A stretch of 64,000 nucleotides of DNA from Acanthosoma haemorrhoidale (lineage: Eukaryota; Arthropoda; Insecta; Hemiptera; Acanthosomatidae). Position numbers and translations under genes: made by a program. The notes under the pieces were generated by a model that was not told the origin of the DNA, ran no database searches, and was given only the letters and a program-made list of their open reading frames with translations. Every line of letters starts with the position of its first letter. Position 1 is the first letter of the stretch. This document shows, one piece after another, positions 8,954 to 19,400 of the stretch. The stretch lies in assembly GCA_930367205.1 (NCBI GenBank), contig CAKNEZ010000003.1, forward strand, positions 868,001 through 932,000, written 5' to 3'.

Positions 8954-9985
8954 ATATCCGCCCGAGAAATAATCAGAAGTCGGATAAGAAAATGTAACCG
9001 TTGTTTCAGAGTTCGCCCGTCGGTTGTGCCTCCAAAGATGGGTGACCTCCCTACTTGTAGAGTTACACAATGTAAGCCATTCGAACAAACTGGAGTGGAC
9101 TACGCTGGGCCGATTCGCATTACTATGGCTAGGAGACGAAACCCTTTCATATTTAAGGTGTATATTTGTTTATTTATATGTATGTCGACCAAGGCAGTTC
9201 ACATTGAACTGGTATCTGACTTGTCTACTCCCATGTTCTTGGCGGCTTTCCGGCGATTTTTGTCGCGCCGTGGTCCATGTAGAATTATATACTCGGATTG
9301 CGGGACAAATTTTGTGGGGGCTCATGAGCAATTGTCAAAAGGGTTGAATTCTTCCGGGTATCAGGATGCGCTGACTAATCAACTGTCGGAGCATCGAATC
9401 GAGTGGAAATTTATTCCACCCGGAGCTCCTCACTTTGGAGGGATCTGGGAAGCTAATGTTAAATCGGTGAAGTCCCACTTATTTCGAGTTATTGGAACCC
9501 AGCTTCTGACTTATGAAGAGCTGAACACAGTGTTGGTTCAGATTGAAGCTGTCCTCAATTCGAGGCCCCTTTGCCCCCTAAGTTCTGATCCGCGGGAGCC
9601 ACTCGCGTTAACCCCTGCTCATTTTTTGAACCTGACTCCACTGAAATATTTTCCTGCTCGAGATGTACAGAACTGCGAAATTAATCGTCTTACCCGCTAC
9701 GAGCTAGTCGATCAGCTGGTCCGGTCGTTTTGGAATAGGTGGAGAAAAGAGTACCTGCATGAGTTGCAGATTCGACACAAATGGTCAAAGTCCTCTGCTT
9801 CGCTCACTGTAGGAACTGTTGTAATCGTGGATCAGCCCAACCTCCTTCCTTTAAAATGGCCAATTGGAGTAGTTGAGGAGGTGTTTCCGGGAACCGATGG
9901 GGTCGTGAGAGTGGCACTTGTACGGGTAGCTACGGGTCGGTATAAGAGGCCGGTAACTAAGCTTTACCCTTTACCGTCACAGTAG
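8954..9985 (+). pseudogene. pol: BEL/Pao integrase, N-terminally truncated
   Basis: The frame is open from the LTR junction to a TAG at 9983-9985, about 343 codons; there is no proper start, since integrase is the end of a polyprotein. Counting from 8954, the Cys pair of the zinc finger (KCNRC, C14 and C17) remains but its two His are missing. The catalytic core has D49 (GVDYAGP), D115 (YSDCGTNFVG) and E166 (GGIWEANVKS), with 50 residues between the last two, as is usual for BEL/Pao. The C-terminal part (about 280-343, with GTVVIVD and WPIGVVEEV) fits the domain found at the end of Pao integrases (DUF5641). It would insert cDNA into the genome. The lost N-terminus and lost upstream pol make this copy inactive. 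Confidence 0.88.
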
Positions 9986-10137
9986 TACCAGTATTTTGTT
10001 TGTTGATATTATTTTATTTTGTTTTTTTTTGTTGGTTGTATAGTAAGCTCATGTGTTTCTTTGTATGATTTATGATGATGGATAAGTGTTTTTTTTTTGT
10101 GTGTGTGTATTCTGACCTTATCTGAAAATAACCTTTC
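9986..10137 (+). other. BEL 3' untranslated stretch
   Basis: This is non-coding sequence between the integrase stop and the polypurine tract. It holds T runs near 10020 and 10090 and a short GT repeat near 10099-10108. I see nothing else in it. Confidence 0.6.
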
Positions 10138-10150
10138 AGAGGCGGGGGGA
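10138..10150 (+). promoter_or_regulatory. Polypurine tract of the BEL element
   Basis: AGAGGCGGGGGGA lies directly before the second LTR and serves as the expected plus-strand primer. It marks copy 2 as the 3' LTR of the integrase-bearing part. Confidence 0.75.
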
Positions 10151-10730
10151 TGTTTACGCGGGAGGATTACCGTGAGAGATTTTGATTTATCTGTAGGGGA
10201 AATAGCTCTGGGAGGTGCTGCGCTCTGGCAAGCCAATTCTACAATTCTACAAGTAATACAAGGAAACCGTTTTGGGGAGTAATTGGTCATTGTGTTCTAT
10301 TAGTTTGAAGAGGCTGGATCTGTGCTCCGATCGAGTGGGGTGTTTGCCAGAACCAGCGAAAGTTATTTCCGGTTTTTTTTTTTATTTTCAAATTTTGCCG
10401 ATGGTTGGTGCATGGTTTTATTTTCCGTTATAGTTATAGTTTTTCATATGGGTAAAACAATCCTTTCATCGCCAACCACTGGGGAAGAATTGTTCGCTGC
10501 TTCTGAATTCTTGGCGTGGTCATCAGGTGGATTCGGGCTTGTTCTAGACTTTCTTTATCCTTTCCTATCCCTCATATTCCTCCTAGAAGCCGAACCGCTC
10601 GAGAAAGAAGCTATCAGACCCCAGGTAAGTGTGAACAGTTTTTCGTTATTGGGGGTTTTGAGAGGACGAATAAATATTTGGGTTTTCGATCGTTTGGAAA
10701 GCCGATTGATAGTTTTGAAATTCTCAGATT
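10151..10730 (+). repeat. BEL/Pao LTR, copy 2
   Basis: The 580 bp match copy 1 (8373-8953). It is preceded by a polypurine tract, as a 3' LTR should be, and followed by a leader and gag, as a 5' LTR should be, so it is shared between the two half elements. The repeat match stops at 10730, but the true LTR may run on to about 10782, where TTACA would give the usual CA end; copy 1 appears to have been cut there. I could not identify a primer-binding site with confidence. Confidence 0.85.
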
Positions 10731-10783
10731 CAATTATTTTATTGATTTGAATAAATTTTTAAACTTTTGCTAATTAATTACAG
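10625..10783 (+). other. Possible intron in the BEL leader
   Basis: CAG/GTAAGT (10622-10630) is a near-perfect splice donor, and TTTTGCTAATTAATTACAG (ending at 10783) looks like a branch point, T-rich tract and acceptor. The 159-nt span would be a typical short insect intron in the 5' leader. The acceptor coincides with the likely LTR end, so the match may be accidental. There is no transcript evidence. Confidence 0.3.
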
Positions 10784-11564
10784 TCCACTGGCTAAACCAT
10801 TTGGCCTCCTAAACCGGATTCAAACCGATTTTGGAAAGAAAAAAAAAATTGTTTTTGTTCTTTTCCGTGTTTATGTATTGATTATATTGAAAGTTCGTTG
10901 TTTCAATTAATTAAAATACAGTTCCTGATTGAAAAGAGTTCGAAGATGGTTATTGGAAAAATACGATAGTATTATTATGAACTAAATTGGAAAATTGATT
11001 TAATTTAAAAAAGTTAGCGACAATCAACTGGCTGGAACTGGTTTCGTGTAAGCCCGGCATATTTTATCCCGATTTGGTGGGATATTTATATTTCTAAGTT
11101 TTTTTGTTTGTTTCGTTTGGTAAAATTATTGCTCAAATTAAAGTAGAAATTATATATTCTAGATTGCTAATGGTTGATAAGTTAGAATTAATATAAATAA
11201 ATTTCATTGAGACAGTTTTAATTTTGCTACAGTTCAAACTCGTAAAGTTTTAACAATTTTTCTACCCATCATCCCTTTATATTAACAAGTTTGAGGTTCA
11301 GGGTCCAACCCAGGAATTCAATCTCCGGATTGCCCTTTCAACTGATAAGAAAATCACAATAAGGTTATTATTTCTAACTCTAGTGGATTTATGGTTTTCC
11401 TTTTATTCGTTTTTTATTTTATTTTTATTTCCGTATTTGTTTGAATAGTTTATTGGAACTGGTTCGATTAGGAATTGTTCAATAAGGTCGATTTAATTAA
11501 TAATATAGACAAATCCAATTTGACCGTTTAATTTTGTTGATTTGTTGGCTACTCATTTTTGAAA
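10731..11564 (+). other. BEL 5' leader, non-coding
   Basis: About 830 bp of AT-rich sequence between the LTR repeat and the gag start. It is longer than most leaders. It has no supported ORF, no tandem repeat and no clear similarity to the satellite. Confidence 0.6.
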
Positions 11565-13979
11565 ATGAGCGAGAAAAGGGCTATTGAATCGTCTTTAAAA
11601 ATTTATAAAGCAAAACAAATAAAACTTTTTCAGCGCATTCAAAGAATTTATGATCTGTCGAAAGGCATTGCGGATAAAAAAGTTTTACAGCAATTTGAAA
11701 CTACTTACCGTCTAATACCAAAAACCTTGACCGAATATGACGAAGTAGAATTCAAAATTAATGAATTAGAGTTGGAGTTGGATTTGGAATTTACTCCGAC
11801 ATTTAACGATTCCCATATGGAGATGATTGAGTACATTGAAGAGGCGGCTGAGAGCCTTGCGACGAAGAAAAAAGTGGCCGCTACTACCGCGGTTCCTGAA
11901 ACTCTTTTACCAACCCTGGCGACGAACAAAATTGAAGTACACCTTCCAAAATTAGAGTTACCTTGTTTTAGAGGGGATCAAACGCAATGGTCGGTCTTTT
12001 ATGAAATGTTTAAATCGTTAGTACATGAAAATAAATCGTTGACCGATCAACATAGAGTTCAATATTTAGTATCAAAGCTTGGTGGGGAAGCCTCGAATAT
12101 TTGTAAGCACCTGCCACCAGTGGCGGCAAATTACCCAGTGATTTGGGACGCGTTACAGAAACGTTACAATGACCCTAGAGCTCAAGCAGATACCTATTTA
12201 GAGCAAATTTTTGAATTCAAACCATTTAAGTCAGAATCAAGGGGGAGTTTAAGCTCAGTATTGGATAAATTTTGTGGGCCCATAACAGCCCTTAAAAGAT
12301 TAAACACCGGAAATTTGGCTGATTCGATATTTTTAAATCGTGGTTTGAAAATTTTAGACCCCGTGTCCCGCCGGGCGTTCGAAGCCGCGGTTCGCGAAAA
12401 GGATATTCCTACTTATGAGGATTTTGTAACGTTCGTCGAAAAACAAATTAAAACCCTTCCTTGGGAATATAACTCAATATCAACGACCAGATCGGAAAAA
12501 CCGATAAAAAATTACAGACCAAAGGTTTTTGTAACTCAGTCGGGAGGAAGTACTAGCGATGGTTTTGATAAAACTACAAATTGCTTGAAATGCAATCAGG
12601 GATCTCATCAATTAGTTGATTGTAAAGGATTTTTGAAAATGTCTCCTTGGGATAGATTTCGTTTTATTAAACAAAAGGCATGTTGTTTAAAGTGTTTTTC
12701 TTCTAACCATTTGGCACCTAATTGTAAAAAAGGGAATCCCTGTTCGCAATGTAATAAGCCCCATCATTCGCTGTTACATTTTGAGTTTTCAAAGAATCCC
12801 CCAGACCGTGTAAATTCGGGGGCGGAGGGTCAGCAGAATTCCTCGATCAACTGCTGTTCGATGGCGAATTTTAAAGATCGTTTTTCCGCCCAGCGTTCTT
12901 CTATGGTTTTGCTGTCTACTGCGGTAGTAACTATGCAAAATGGCGGGGGAAAACTGCATGATGCGCGGTTTTTGATTGATTCGGGCAGTCAGTGCCATTT
13001 TCTAACGGCGAAAACATGCCGAAAACTTAAATTGCCTATTTCGCCTTTAAAAACATCGGTAGTAGGTTTTGGAGGAGCAGTCAATCCGGTCCTAGGGAAG
13101 ACAGTTTGTAGTTTCAGTTCGAGGATCAATCCGGATATTTCATTTACGATCGAGCCTTTAGTGGTCGATAAGATTGTCGAGAAATTGCCGGCTAGGGAAA
13201 TTGATCGATCTCAGCTGTCTTATCTATTGAATCTGGAACTTGCAGATGAGACATTTCATTTACCGGGTGATATTGATGGAATCCTAGGCGCTGAGCTGGT
13301 GCCTCATTTATTGAAAGAAAATAAATACAGAGGAAAACCTCTTCAGTTGATGGCAGTGGATAGTGTTTTGGGTTACATTTTGATGGGAAAAGCCCCAGTT
13401 TTGGACCTAACATCCGAGAGTAATAATTGTATGTCTGTTTGCCGTTCATCATTGGATAGTTTGGTGAGACGGTTTTGGGAAATTGAAGAGGTCCCAAACT
13501 TAATTACTTCTCTTTCGCCCGGAGAATCAGAATGTGAGAATATTTTTAAATCTTCGGTGCGTCGTTTGGTATCAGGACGGTTTGTTGTGTCGTTGCCTTT
13601 CCAGGAGCATCCCGATCGGTTGGGAGAATTATTTGAGATGGCCAAACGAAGATTTATGAACCTAGAAAAGCGCTTAGATCGCTGCCCGGAAAGTCGAGTA
13701 TTATATCACGAGGTAATGTTGGATTATTTACAGCAAGGGCACATGTCATTGGTAACAAATCCGATGGATAAACATGGCTATTACATACCACATCATGGTA
13801 TATTAAAGCCTGGTAGTTCGAGCACGCCTCTAAGAATAGTGTTTGATGCCAGTGCAAAAACTACGGCTCATTTGTCATTAAATGACGTTTTACATGTGGG
13901 TCGAAAAATTACAAACGGATATCTTCGTATTACTATTGCACTTCCGTTTATTTTCAATAGCATTGACGGCAGATATTAA
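11565..13979 (+). CDS. gag-pol: BEL/Pao Gag, protease and start of RT; frameshifted near the end
   Basis: I place the start at the ATG at 11565; an in-frame TTG two codons upstream is less likely. The frame is 804 codons. The first 100 residues are charged and probably coiled coil. Residues about 125-300 form the capsid-like domain (LPKLELPCFRGDQTQWSVFYEMF; DUF1759 type). Zinc knuckles follow: C340, C343, H348, C353; C374, C377, H382, C387; and a third C/H cluster C393, C396, H401, H405. The protease active site is LIDSGS with D472 (DUF1758 type). The RT begins after about 690 (YYIPHHGILKPG, LRIVFDASAKT). The frame goes wrong at an A5 run (13904-13908); the last 24 or so residues are out of frame and end at TAA 13977-13979. 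Confidence 0.9.
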   Translation: MSEKRAIESSLKIYKAKQIKLFQRIQRIYDLSKGIADKKVLQQFETTYRLIPKTLTEYDEVEFKINELELELDLEFTPTFNDSHMEMIEYIEEAAESLATKKKVAATTAVPETLLPTLATNKIEVHLPKLELPCFRGDQTQWSVFYEMFKSLVHENKSLTDQHRVQYLVSKLGGEASNICKHLPPVAANYPVIWDALQKRYNDPRAQADTYLEQIFEFKPFKSESRGSLSSVLDKFCGPITALKRLNTGNLADSIFLNRGLKILDPVSRRAFEAAVREKDIPTYEDFVTFVEKQIKTLPWEYNSISTTRSEKPIKNYRPKVFVTQSGGSTSDGFDKTTNCLKCNQGSHQLVDCKGFLKMSPWDRFRFIKQKACCLKCFSSNHLAPNCKKGNPCSQCNKPHHSLLHFEFSKNPPDRVNSGAEGQQNSSINCCSMANFKDRFSAQRSSMVLLSTAVVTMQNGGGKLHDARFLIDSGSQCHFLTAKTCRKLKLPISPLKTSVVGFGGAVNPVLGKTVCSFSSRINPDISFTIEPLVVDKIVEKLPAREIDRSQLSYLLNLELADETFHLPGDIDGILGAELVPHLLKENKYRGKPLQLMAVDSVLGYILMGKAPVLDLTSESNNCMSVCRSSLDSLVRRFWEIEEVPNLITSLSPGESECENIFKSSVRRLVSGRFVVSLPFQEHPDRLGELFEMAKRRFMNLEKRLDRCPESRVLYHEVMLDYLQQGHMSLVTNPMDKHGYYIPHHGILKPGSSSTPLRIVFDASAKTTAHLSLNDVLHVGRKITNGYLRITIALPFIFNSIDGRY

Positions 13980-14613
13980 ACAAATGTATCGGCAAATTCT
14001 GATTGATGACTCTCACCGAAGATTCCAACGGGTATTATGGAGATTTTCGTCAGAGGATCCAGTGGAGATCTACGAATTAAATTGTGTAGTGTTTGGCATC
14101 ACCTCGTCACCTTATTTGGCTCTTCGAACTGTTCGTCAATTGGTCGAAGAAGAAGGAAAAAATTTCCCGGCTACCAAAGATCGAATTCCACAGGATATGT
14201 ATATGGACGATCTTATCACTTCCGTCCCCTCGTTGCAAGATGCTGAACGACTTTATCAGCAAACAAAAAGGTTATTCGAAAATGGAGGTTTTCAGTTTAC
14301 CAAATGGGCCTCTAATTCTTCCGAAATGCTCACTCTTTTCTCCGACGAGGATAAATCCTTTTCGACAAAGGATTTTGAAACGGGCACTTCTTTAGCGGTT
14401 GAAATAGATATTTTTTGTTTTCGGGTCAGTCACGAACATAAAGCCGGCACAAAACGAAATATCCTTTCGTCAGTTGCAAGAATTTTCGACCCCTTGGGAC
14501 TACTGGCCCCCCTGACTTTATTTCTCAAGTGCCTGATTAAGGAACTGTGGCGTTTGGGTTTGGACTGGGATCAGGTTCCAATTTTATTGGGGTATTCCCC
14601 AATTTTTTATTAG
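13882..14613 (+). pseudogene. pol: BEL/Pao RT continuation after frameshift, truncated at satellite junction
   Basis: This frame picks up the RT one base over from the gag-pol ORF; real coding starts at about 13909 and the part before is out of frame. Motif A is ADIKQMYRQI with D31 (numbered from 13882). Motif C is YMDD at 107-110, with both Asp present. The segment after residue 170 (HEHKAGTKRNILSSVARIFDPLGLLAPL) is the conserved block after the RT in BEL/Pao pol. The stretch just before it (LAVEIDIFCF) seems shorter than usual, perhaps from a small in-frame loss. Coding continues to roughly 14580, then the sequence becomes satellite, so RNase H and the start of integrase are absent here. 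It is inactive. Confidence 0.87.
14587..14602. other. Perfect inverted repeat at the BEL/satellite junction
   Basis: TTGGGG, four bases TATT, then CCCCAA. The right arm belongs to the satellite (ATTCCCCAATTTT is a normal monomer segment), while the left arm is at the broken end of BEL. A short hairpin exactly at the breakpoint suggests fold-back or template switching in the repair that made the junction. Confidence 0.6.
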
Positions 14614-15000
14614 TCCATGAAATGAAGTAAAATTGTAACTATTCACAAAAAAACTAATATCATTGACAGTTCCGATATTTAATAAGAATAGGATATCAAT
14701 TTCAAGGAAAATTCACTCATAAAAATTCACATAGACCAATTATTGGAGAATTTCACGGATACTACATTTGTTTAACCGTTAGGTTTTAATAGCAGTAAAC
14801 TGACTAGAAATCCCTCTTTTTTATTAGTACATAGAATTAAGGCGATCTGTAACTAATCACAAAAAACTGATATTTATGAAGATTTATATATTTTTTAGGA
14901 AAGTGGTATAATATTCAACATGAATTTACACATAAACTTAAAAGCAGGAATAGTTCACGTATACTACATTTGTATCTCTCGGGTTTAACTAGCAGTGGAA

Positions 15001-15416
15001 TTCACTAGTATTCCCCAATTTTTTATTAGTCCATGAAATGAAGTAAAATTGTAACTATTCACAAAAAAACTAATATCATTGACAGTTCCGATATTTAATA
15101 AGAATAGGAAATCAATTTCAAGGAAAATTCACTCATAAAAATTCACATAGACCAATTATTGGAGAATTTCACGGATACTACATTTGTTTAACCGTTAGGT
15201 TTTAATAGCAGTAAACTGACTAGTAATCCCTCTTTTTTATTAGTACATAGAATTAAGGCGATCTGTAACTAATCACAAAAAACTGATATTTATGAAGATT
15301 TATATATATTTTAGGAAAGTGGTATAATATTCAACATGAATTTACACATAAACTTAAAAGCAGGAATAGTTCACGTATACTACATTTGTATGTCTCGGGT
15401 TATAATAGCAGTGGAA
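15001..15416. repeat. Representative 416-bp satellite dimer
   Basis: By eye this unit and the next (15417-15832) are the same at every base I compared. The type 1 dyad CCAATTATTGG is at 15152-15162. The type 2 conserved block runs from about 15361 to 15420 (CAGGAATAG to GTGGAATTCA). Further copies of this dimer variant fill 14593-16200 and 17930-19310, recognisable by TCCATGAAATGAAGTAAAA. Confidence 0.85.
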
Positions 15417-16412
15417 TTCACTAGTATTCCCCAATTTTTTATTAGTCCATGAAATGAAGTAAAATTGTAACTATTCACAAAAAAACTAATATCATTGACA
15501 GTTCCGATATTTAATAAGAATAGGAAATCAATTTCAAGGAAAATTCACTCATAAAAATTCACATAGACCAATTATTGGAGAATTTCACGGATACTACATT
15601 TGTTTAACCGTTAGGTTTTAATAGCAGTAAACTGACTAGTAATCCCTCTTTTTTATTAGTACATAGAATTAAGGCGATCTGTAACTAATCACAAAAAACT
15701 GATATTTATGAAGATTTATATATATTTTAGGAAAGTGGTATAATATTCAACATGAATTTACACATAAACTTAAAAGCAGGAATAGTTCACGTATACTACA
15801 TTTGTATGTCTCGGGTTATAATAGCAGTGGAATTCACTAGTATTCCCCAATTTTTTATTAGTCCATGAAATGAAGTAAAATTGTAACTATTCACAAAAAA
15901 ACTAATATCATTGACAGTTCCGATATTTAATAAGAATAGGAAATCAATTTCAAGGAAAATTCACTCATAAAAATTCACATAGACCAATTATTGGAGAATT
16001 TCACGGATACTACATTTGTTTAACCGTTAGGTTTTAATAGCAGTAAACTGACTAGTAATCCCTCTTTTTTATTAGTACATAGAATTAAGGCGATCTGTAA
16101 CTAATCACAAAAAGCTAATATTTATGAAGATTTATATATATTTTAGGAAAGTGGTACAATATTCAACATGAATTTACACATAAACTTAAAAGCAGGAATA
16201 GTTCACGTATACTACATTTGTATCTCTCGGGTTTTAATAGCAGTTAAATTCACTAGTAATCCCCGATTTTTTATTAGTCGATAAAATTAAGTAAATCTTA
16301 CTATTCACAAAAAAACTAATATTATTCACGGTTCCTATATTTTATAACAAGGTGATATCAATTTCAAGGAAAATTCACTCATAAAAATTCACATAGACCA
16401 ATTATTGGAGAA

Positions 16413-19400
16413 TTTGGCGGATACTACATTTGTTCAACCATAAGGTTATAATAGCAGTAAACTGACTAGTAATCCCACTTTTTTATTAGTACATAGAATT
16501 AAGGAGAATTAAGGCCATCTGCAACTAATCACAAAAAGCTAATATCTATGAAGGTTTATATATTTTTTAGGAAAGTGGTATAATTTTCAAGATAAATTTA
16601 CACATGAACTTAAAAGCAGGAATAGTTCACGTATACTACATTTGTATCCCTCGGGTTCTAATAGCAGTGGAATTCAATAGTAATCCCCAATTTTTTATTA
16701 AACCATAAAATTAAGTAAATCCGTAACTATTCACAAAAAACCTAATATTATTGACGGTTCCTATATTTTATAACAAGGTGATATTAATTTCAAGGAAAAT
16801 TCACTCATAAAAATTCACATAGACCAATTATTGGAGAATTTCAAGGATACTACGTTTGTTCAACCATCAGGTTTTAATAGCAGTAAACTGACTAGTAATC
16901 CCTCTTTTTTATTAGTACATAGAATTACGGCGATCTGTAACAAATCACAAAAAACTAATATCTATGAAGATTTATATATTTTTTAGGTAAGTGATATTAA
17001 TTTCAAGATAAATTTACAAATAAACTTACAAGCAGGAATAGTTCACGTATACTACATTTGTATCCCTCGGGTTTTAATAGCAGTTAAATTCACTAGTAAT
17101 CCCCGATTTTTCATTAGTCGATAAAATTAAGTATATCTGACTATTCACAAAAAAACTAATATTATTCACGGTTCCTATATTTTATAACAAGGTGATATCA
17201 ATTTCAAGGAAAATTCACATAGACCAATTATTGGAGAATTTCCCGGATACTACATTTGTTTAACGTTCAGGTTTTAAAAGCAGTAAACTGACTAGTAATC
17301 CCACTTTTTTATTAGTACATAGAATTAAGGAGAATTAAGCCTATCCGGAACTAATCACAAAAAGCTAATATCTATGAAGATTTATATATTTTTTAGGAAA
17401 GTGATATAATTTTCAAGATAAATTTACACATGAACTTAAAAGCAGGAATAGTTCACGTATACTATATTTGTATCCCTCGGGTTTTAATAGCAGTGGAATT
17501 CACTAGTAATCCCCGATTTTTTATTAAACCATAAAATTAAGTAAATTCGTAACTATTAACAAAAAAACTAATATTATTGACGGTTCCTATATTTTATAAC
17601 AAGGTGATATCAATTTCAAGGAAAATTCACTCATAAAAATTCACATAGACCAATTATTGGAGAATTTCACGGATACTACATTTGTTCAACCATCAGGTTT
17701 TAATAGCAGTAAACTGAATAGTAATCCCTCATTTTTATTAATACATAGAATTAAGGCGATCTGTAACTAATCACAAAAAGCTAATATCTATGACGATTTA
17801 TATATTTTTTAGGAAAGTGATATTAATTTCAAGATAAATTTACAAATGAACTTACAAGCAGGAATAGTTCACGTATACTACATTTGTATCCCTCGGGTTT
17901 TAATAGCAGTTAAATTCACTATTAATCCCCTATTTTTTATTAGTCCATGAAATGAAGTAAAATTGTAACTATTCACAAAAAAACTAATATCATTGACAGT
18001 TCCGATATTTAATAAGAATAGGAAATCAATTTCAAGGAAAATTCACTCATAAAAATTCACATAGACCAATTATTGGAGAATTTCACGGATACTACATTTG
18101 TTTAACCGTTAGGTTTTAATAGCAGTAAACTGACTAGTAATCCCTCTTTTTTATTAGTACATAGAATTAAGGCGATCTGTAACTAATCATAAAAAACTGA
18201 TATTTATGAAGATTTATATATATTTTAGGAAAGTGGTATAATATTCAACATGAATTTACACATAAACTTAAAAGCAGGAATAGTTCACGTATACTACATT
18301 TGTATGTCTCGGGTTATAATAGCAGTGGAATTCACTAGTATTCCCCAATTTTTTATTAGTCCATGAAATGAAGTAAAATTGTAACTATTCACAAAAAAAC
18401 TAATATCATTGACAGTTCCGATATTTAATAAGAATAGGAAATCAATTTCAAGGAAAATTCACTCATAAAAATTCACATAGACCAATTATTGGAGAATTTC
18501 ACGGATACTACATTTGTTTAACCGTTAGGTTTTAATAGCAGTAAACTGACTAGTAATCCCTCTTTTTTATTAGTACATAGAATTAAGGCGATCTGTAACT
18601 AATCACAAAAAACTGATATTTATGAAGATTTATATATATTTTAGGAAAGTGGTATAATATTCAACATGAATTTACACATAAACTTAAAAGCAGGAATAGT
18701 TCACGTATACTACATTTGTATGTCTCGGGTTATAATAGCAGTGGAATTCACTAGTATTCCCCAATTTTTTATTAGTCCATGAAATGAAGTAAAATTGTAA
18801 CTATTCACAAAAAAACTAATAGCATTGACAGTTCCGATATTTAATAAGAATAGGAAATCAATTTCAAGGAAAATTCACTCATAAAAATTCACATAGACCA
18901 ATTATTGGAGAATTTCACGGATACTACATTTGTTTAACCGTTAGGTTTTAATAGCAGTAAACTGACTAGTAATCCCTCTTTTTTATTAGTACATAGAATT
19001 AAGGCGATCTGTAACTAATCACAAAAAACTGATATTTATGAAGATTTATATATATTTTAGGAAAGTGGTATAATATTCAACATGAATTTACACATAAACT
19101 TAAAAGCAGGAATAGTTCACGTATACTACATTTGTATGTCTCGGGTTATAATAGCAGTGGAATTCACTAGTATTCCCCAATTTTTTATTAGTCCATGAAA
19201 TGAAGTAAAATTGTAACTATTCACAAAAAAACTAATATCATTGACAGTTCCGATATTTAATAAGAATAGGAAATCAATTTCAAGGAAAATTCACTCATAA
19301 AAATTCACATAGACCAATTATTGGAGAATTTGGCGGATACTACATTTGTTCAACCATAAGGTTATAATAGCAGTAAACTGACTAGTAATCCCACTTTTTT

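Larger units (their letters stand above)
8373..14592 (+). mobile_element. Rearranged BEL/Pao retrotransposon: LTR, integrase, LTR, leader, gag-protease-RT
   Basis: Two nearly identical LTR copies flank only the integrase end of pol, and beyond the second LTR follow the leader, gag, protease and RT, which break off into satellite at about 14592. The normal order is LTR, gag, protease, RT, RNase H, integrase, LTR. So the integrase that should end the unit comes before its own gag, and RNase H plus the start of integrase are missing. Either a tandem pair sharing an LTR suffered two deletions, or a permuted form arose through a circle or self-integration. The left flank is clean satellite (ATATC then TGTTTACG). 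The right flank resumes at a different monomer position, so this is not one simple insertion. Confidence 0.85.

Noticed and set aside
8494..8997. Long open frame across the BEL LTR (also 8739-8972, 10322-10750 and 10516-10773)
   Set aside because: These lie in LTR sequence present twice, show hydrophobic low-complexity translations and have no family resemblance; they are incidental to the LTR.
10019..10110. T runs and a GT repeat as a regulatory feature
   Set aside because: They are short low-complexity sequence in the BEL 3' untranslated region; nothing supports a function.
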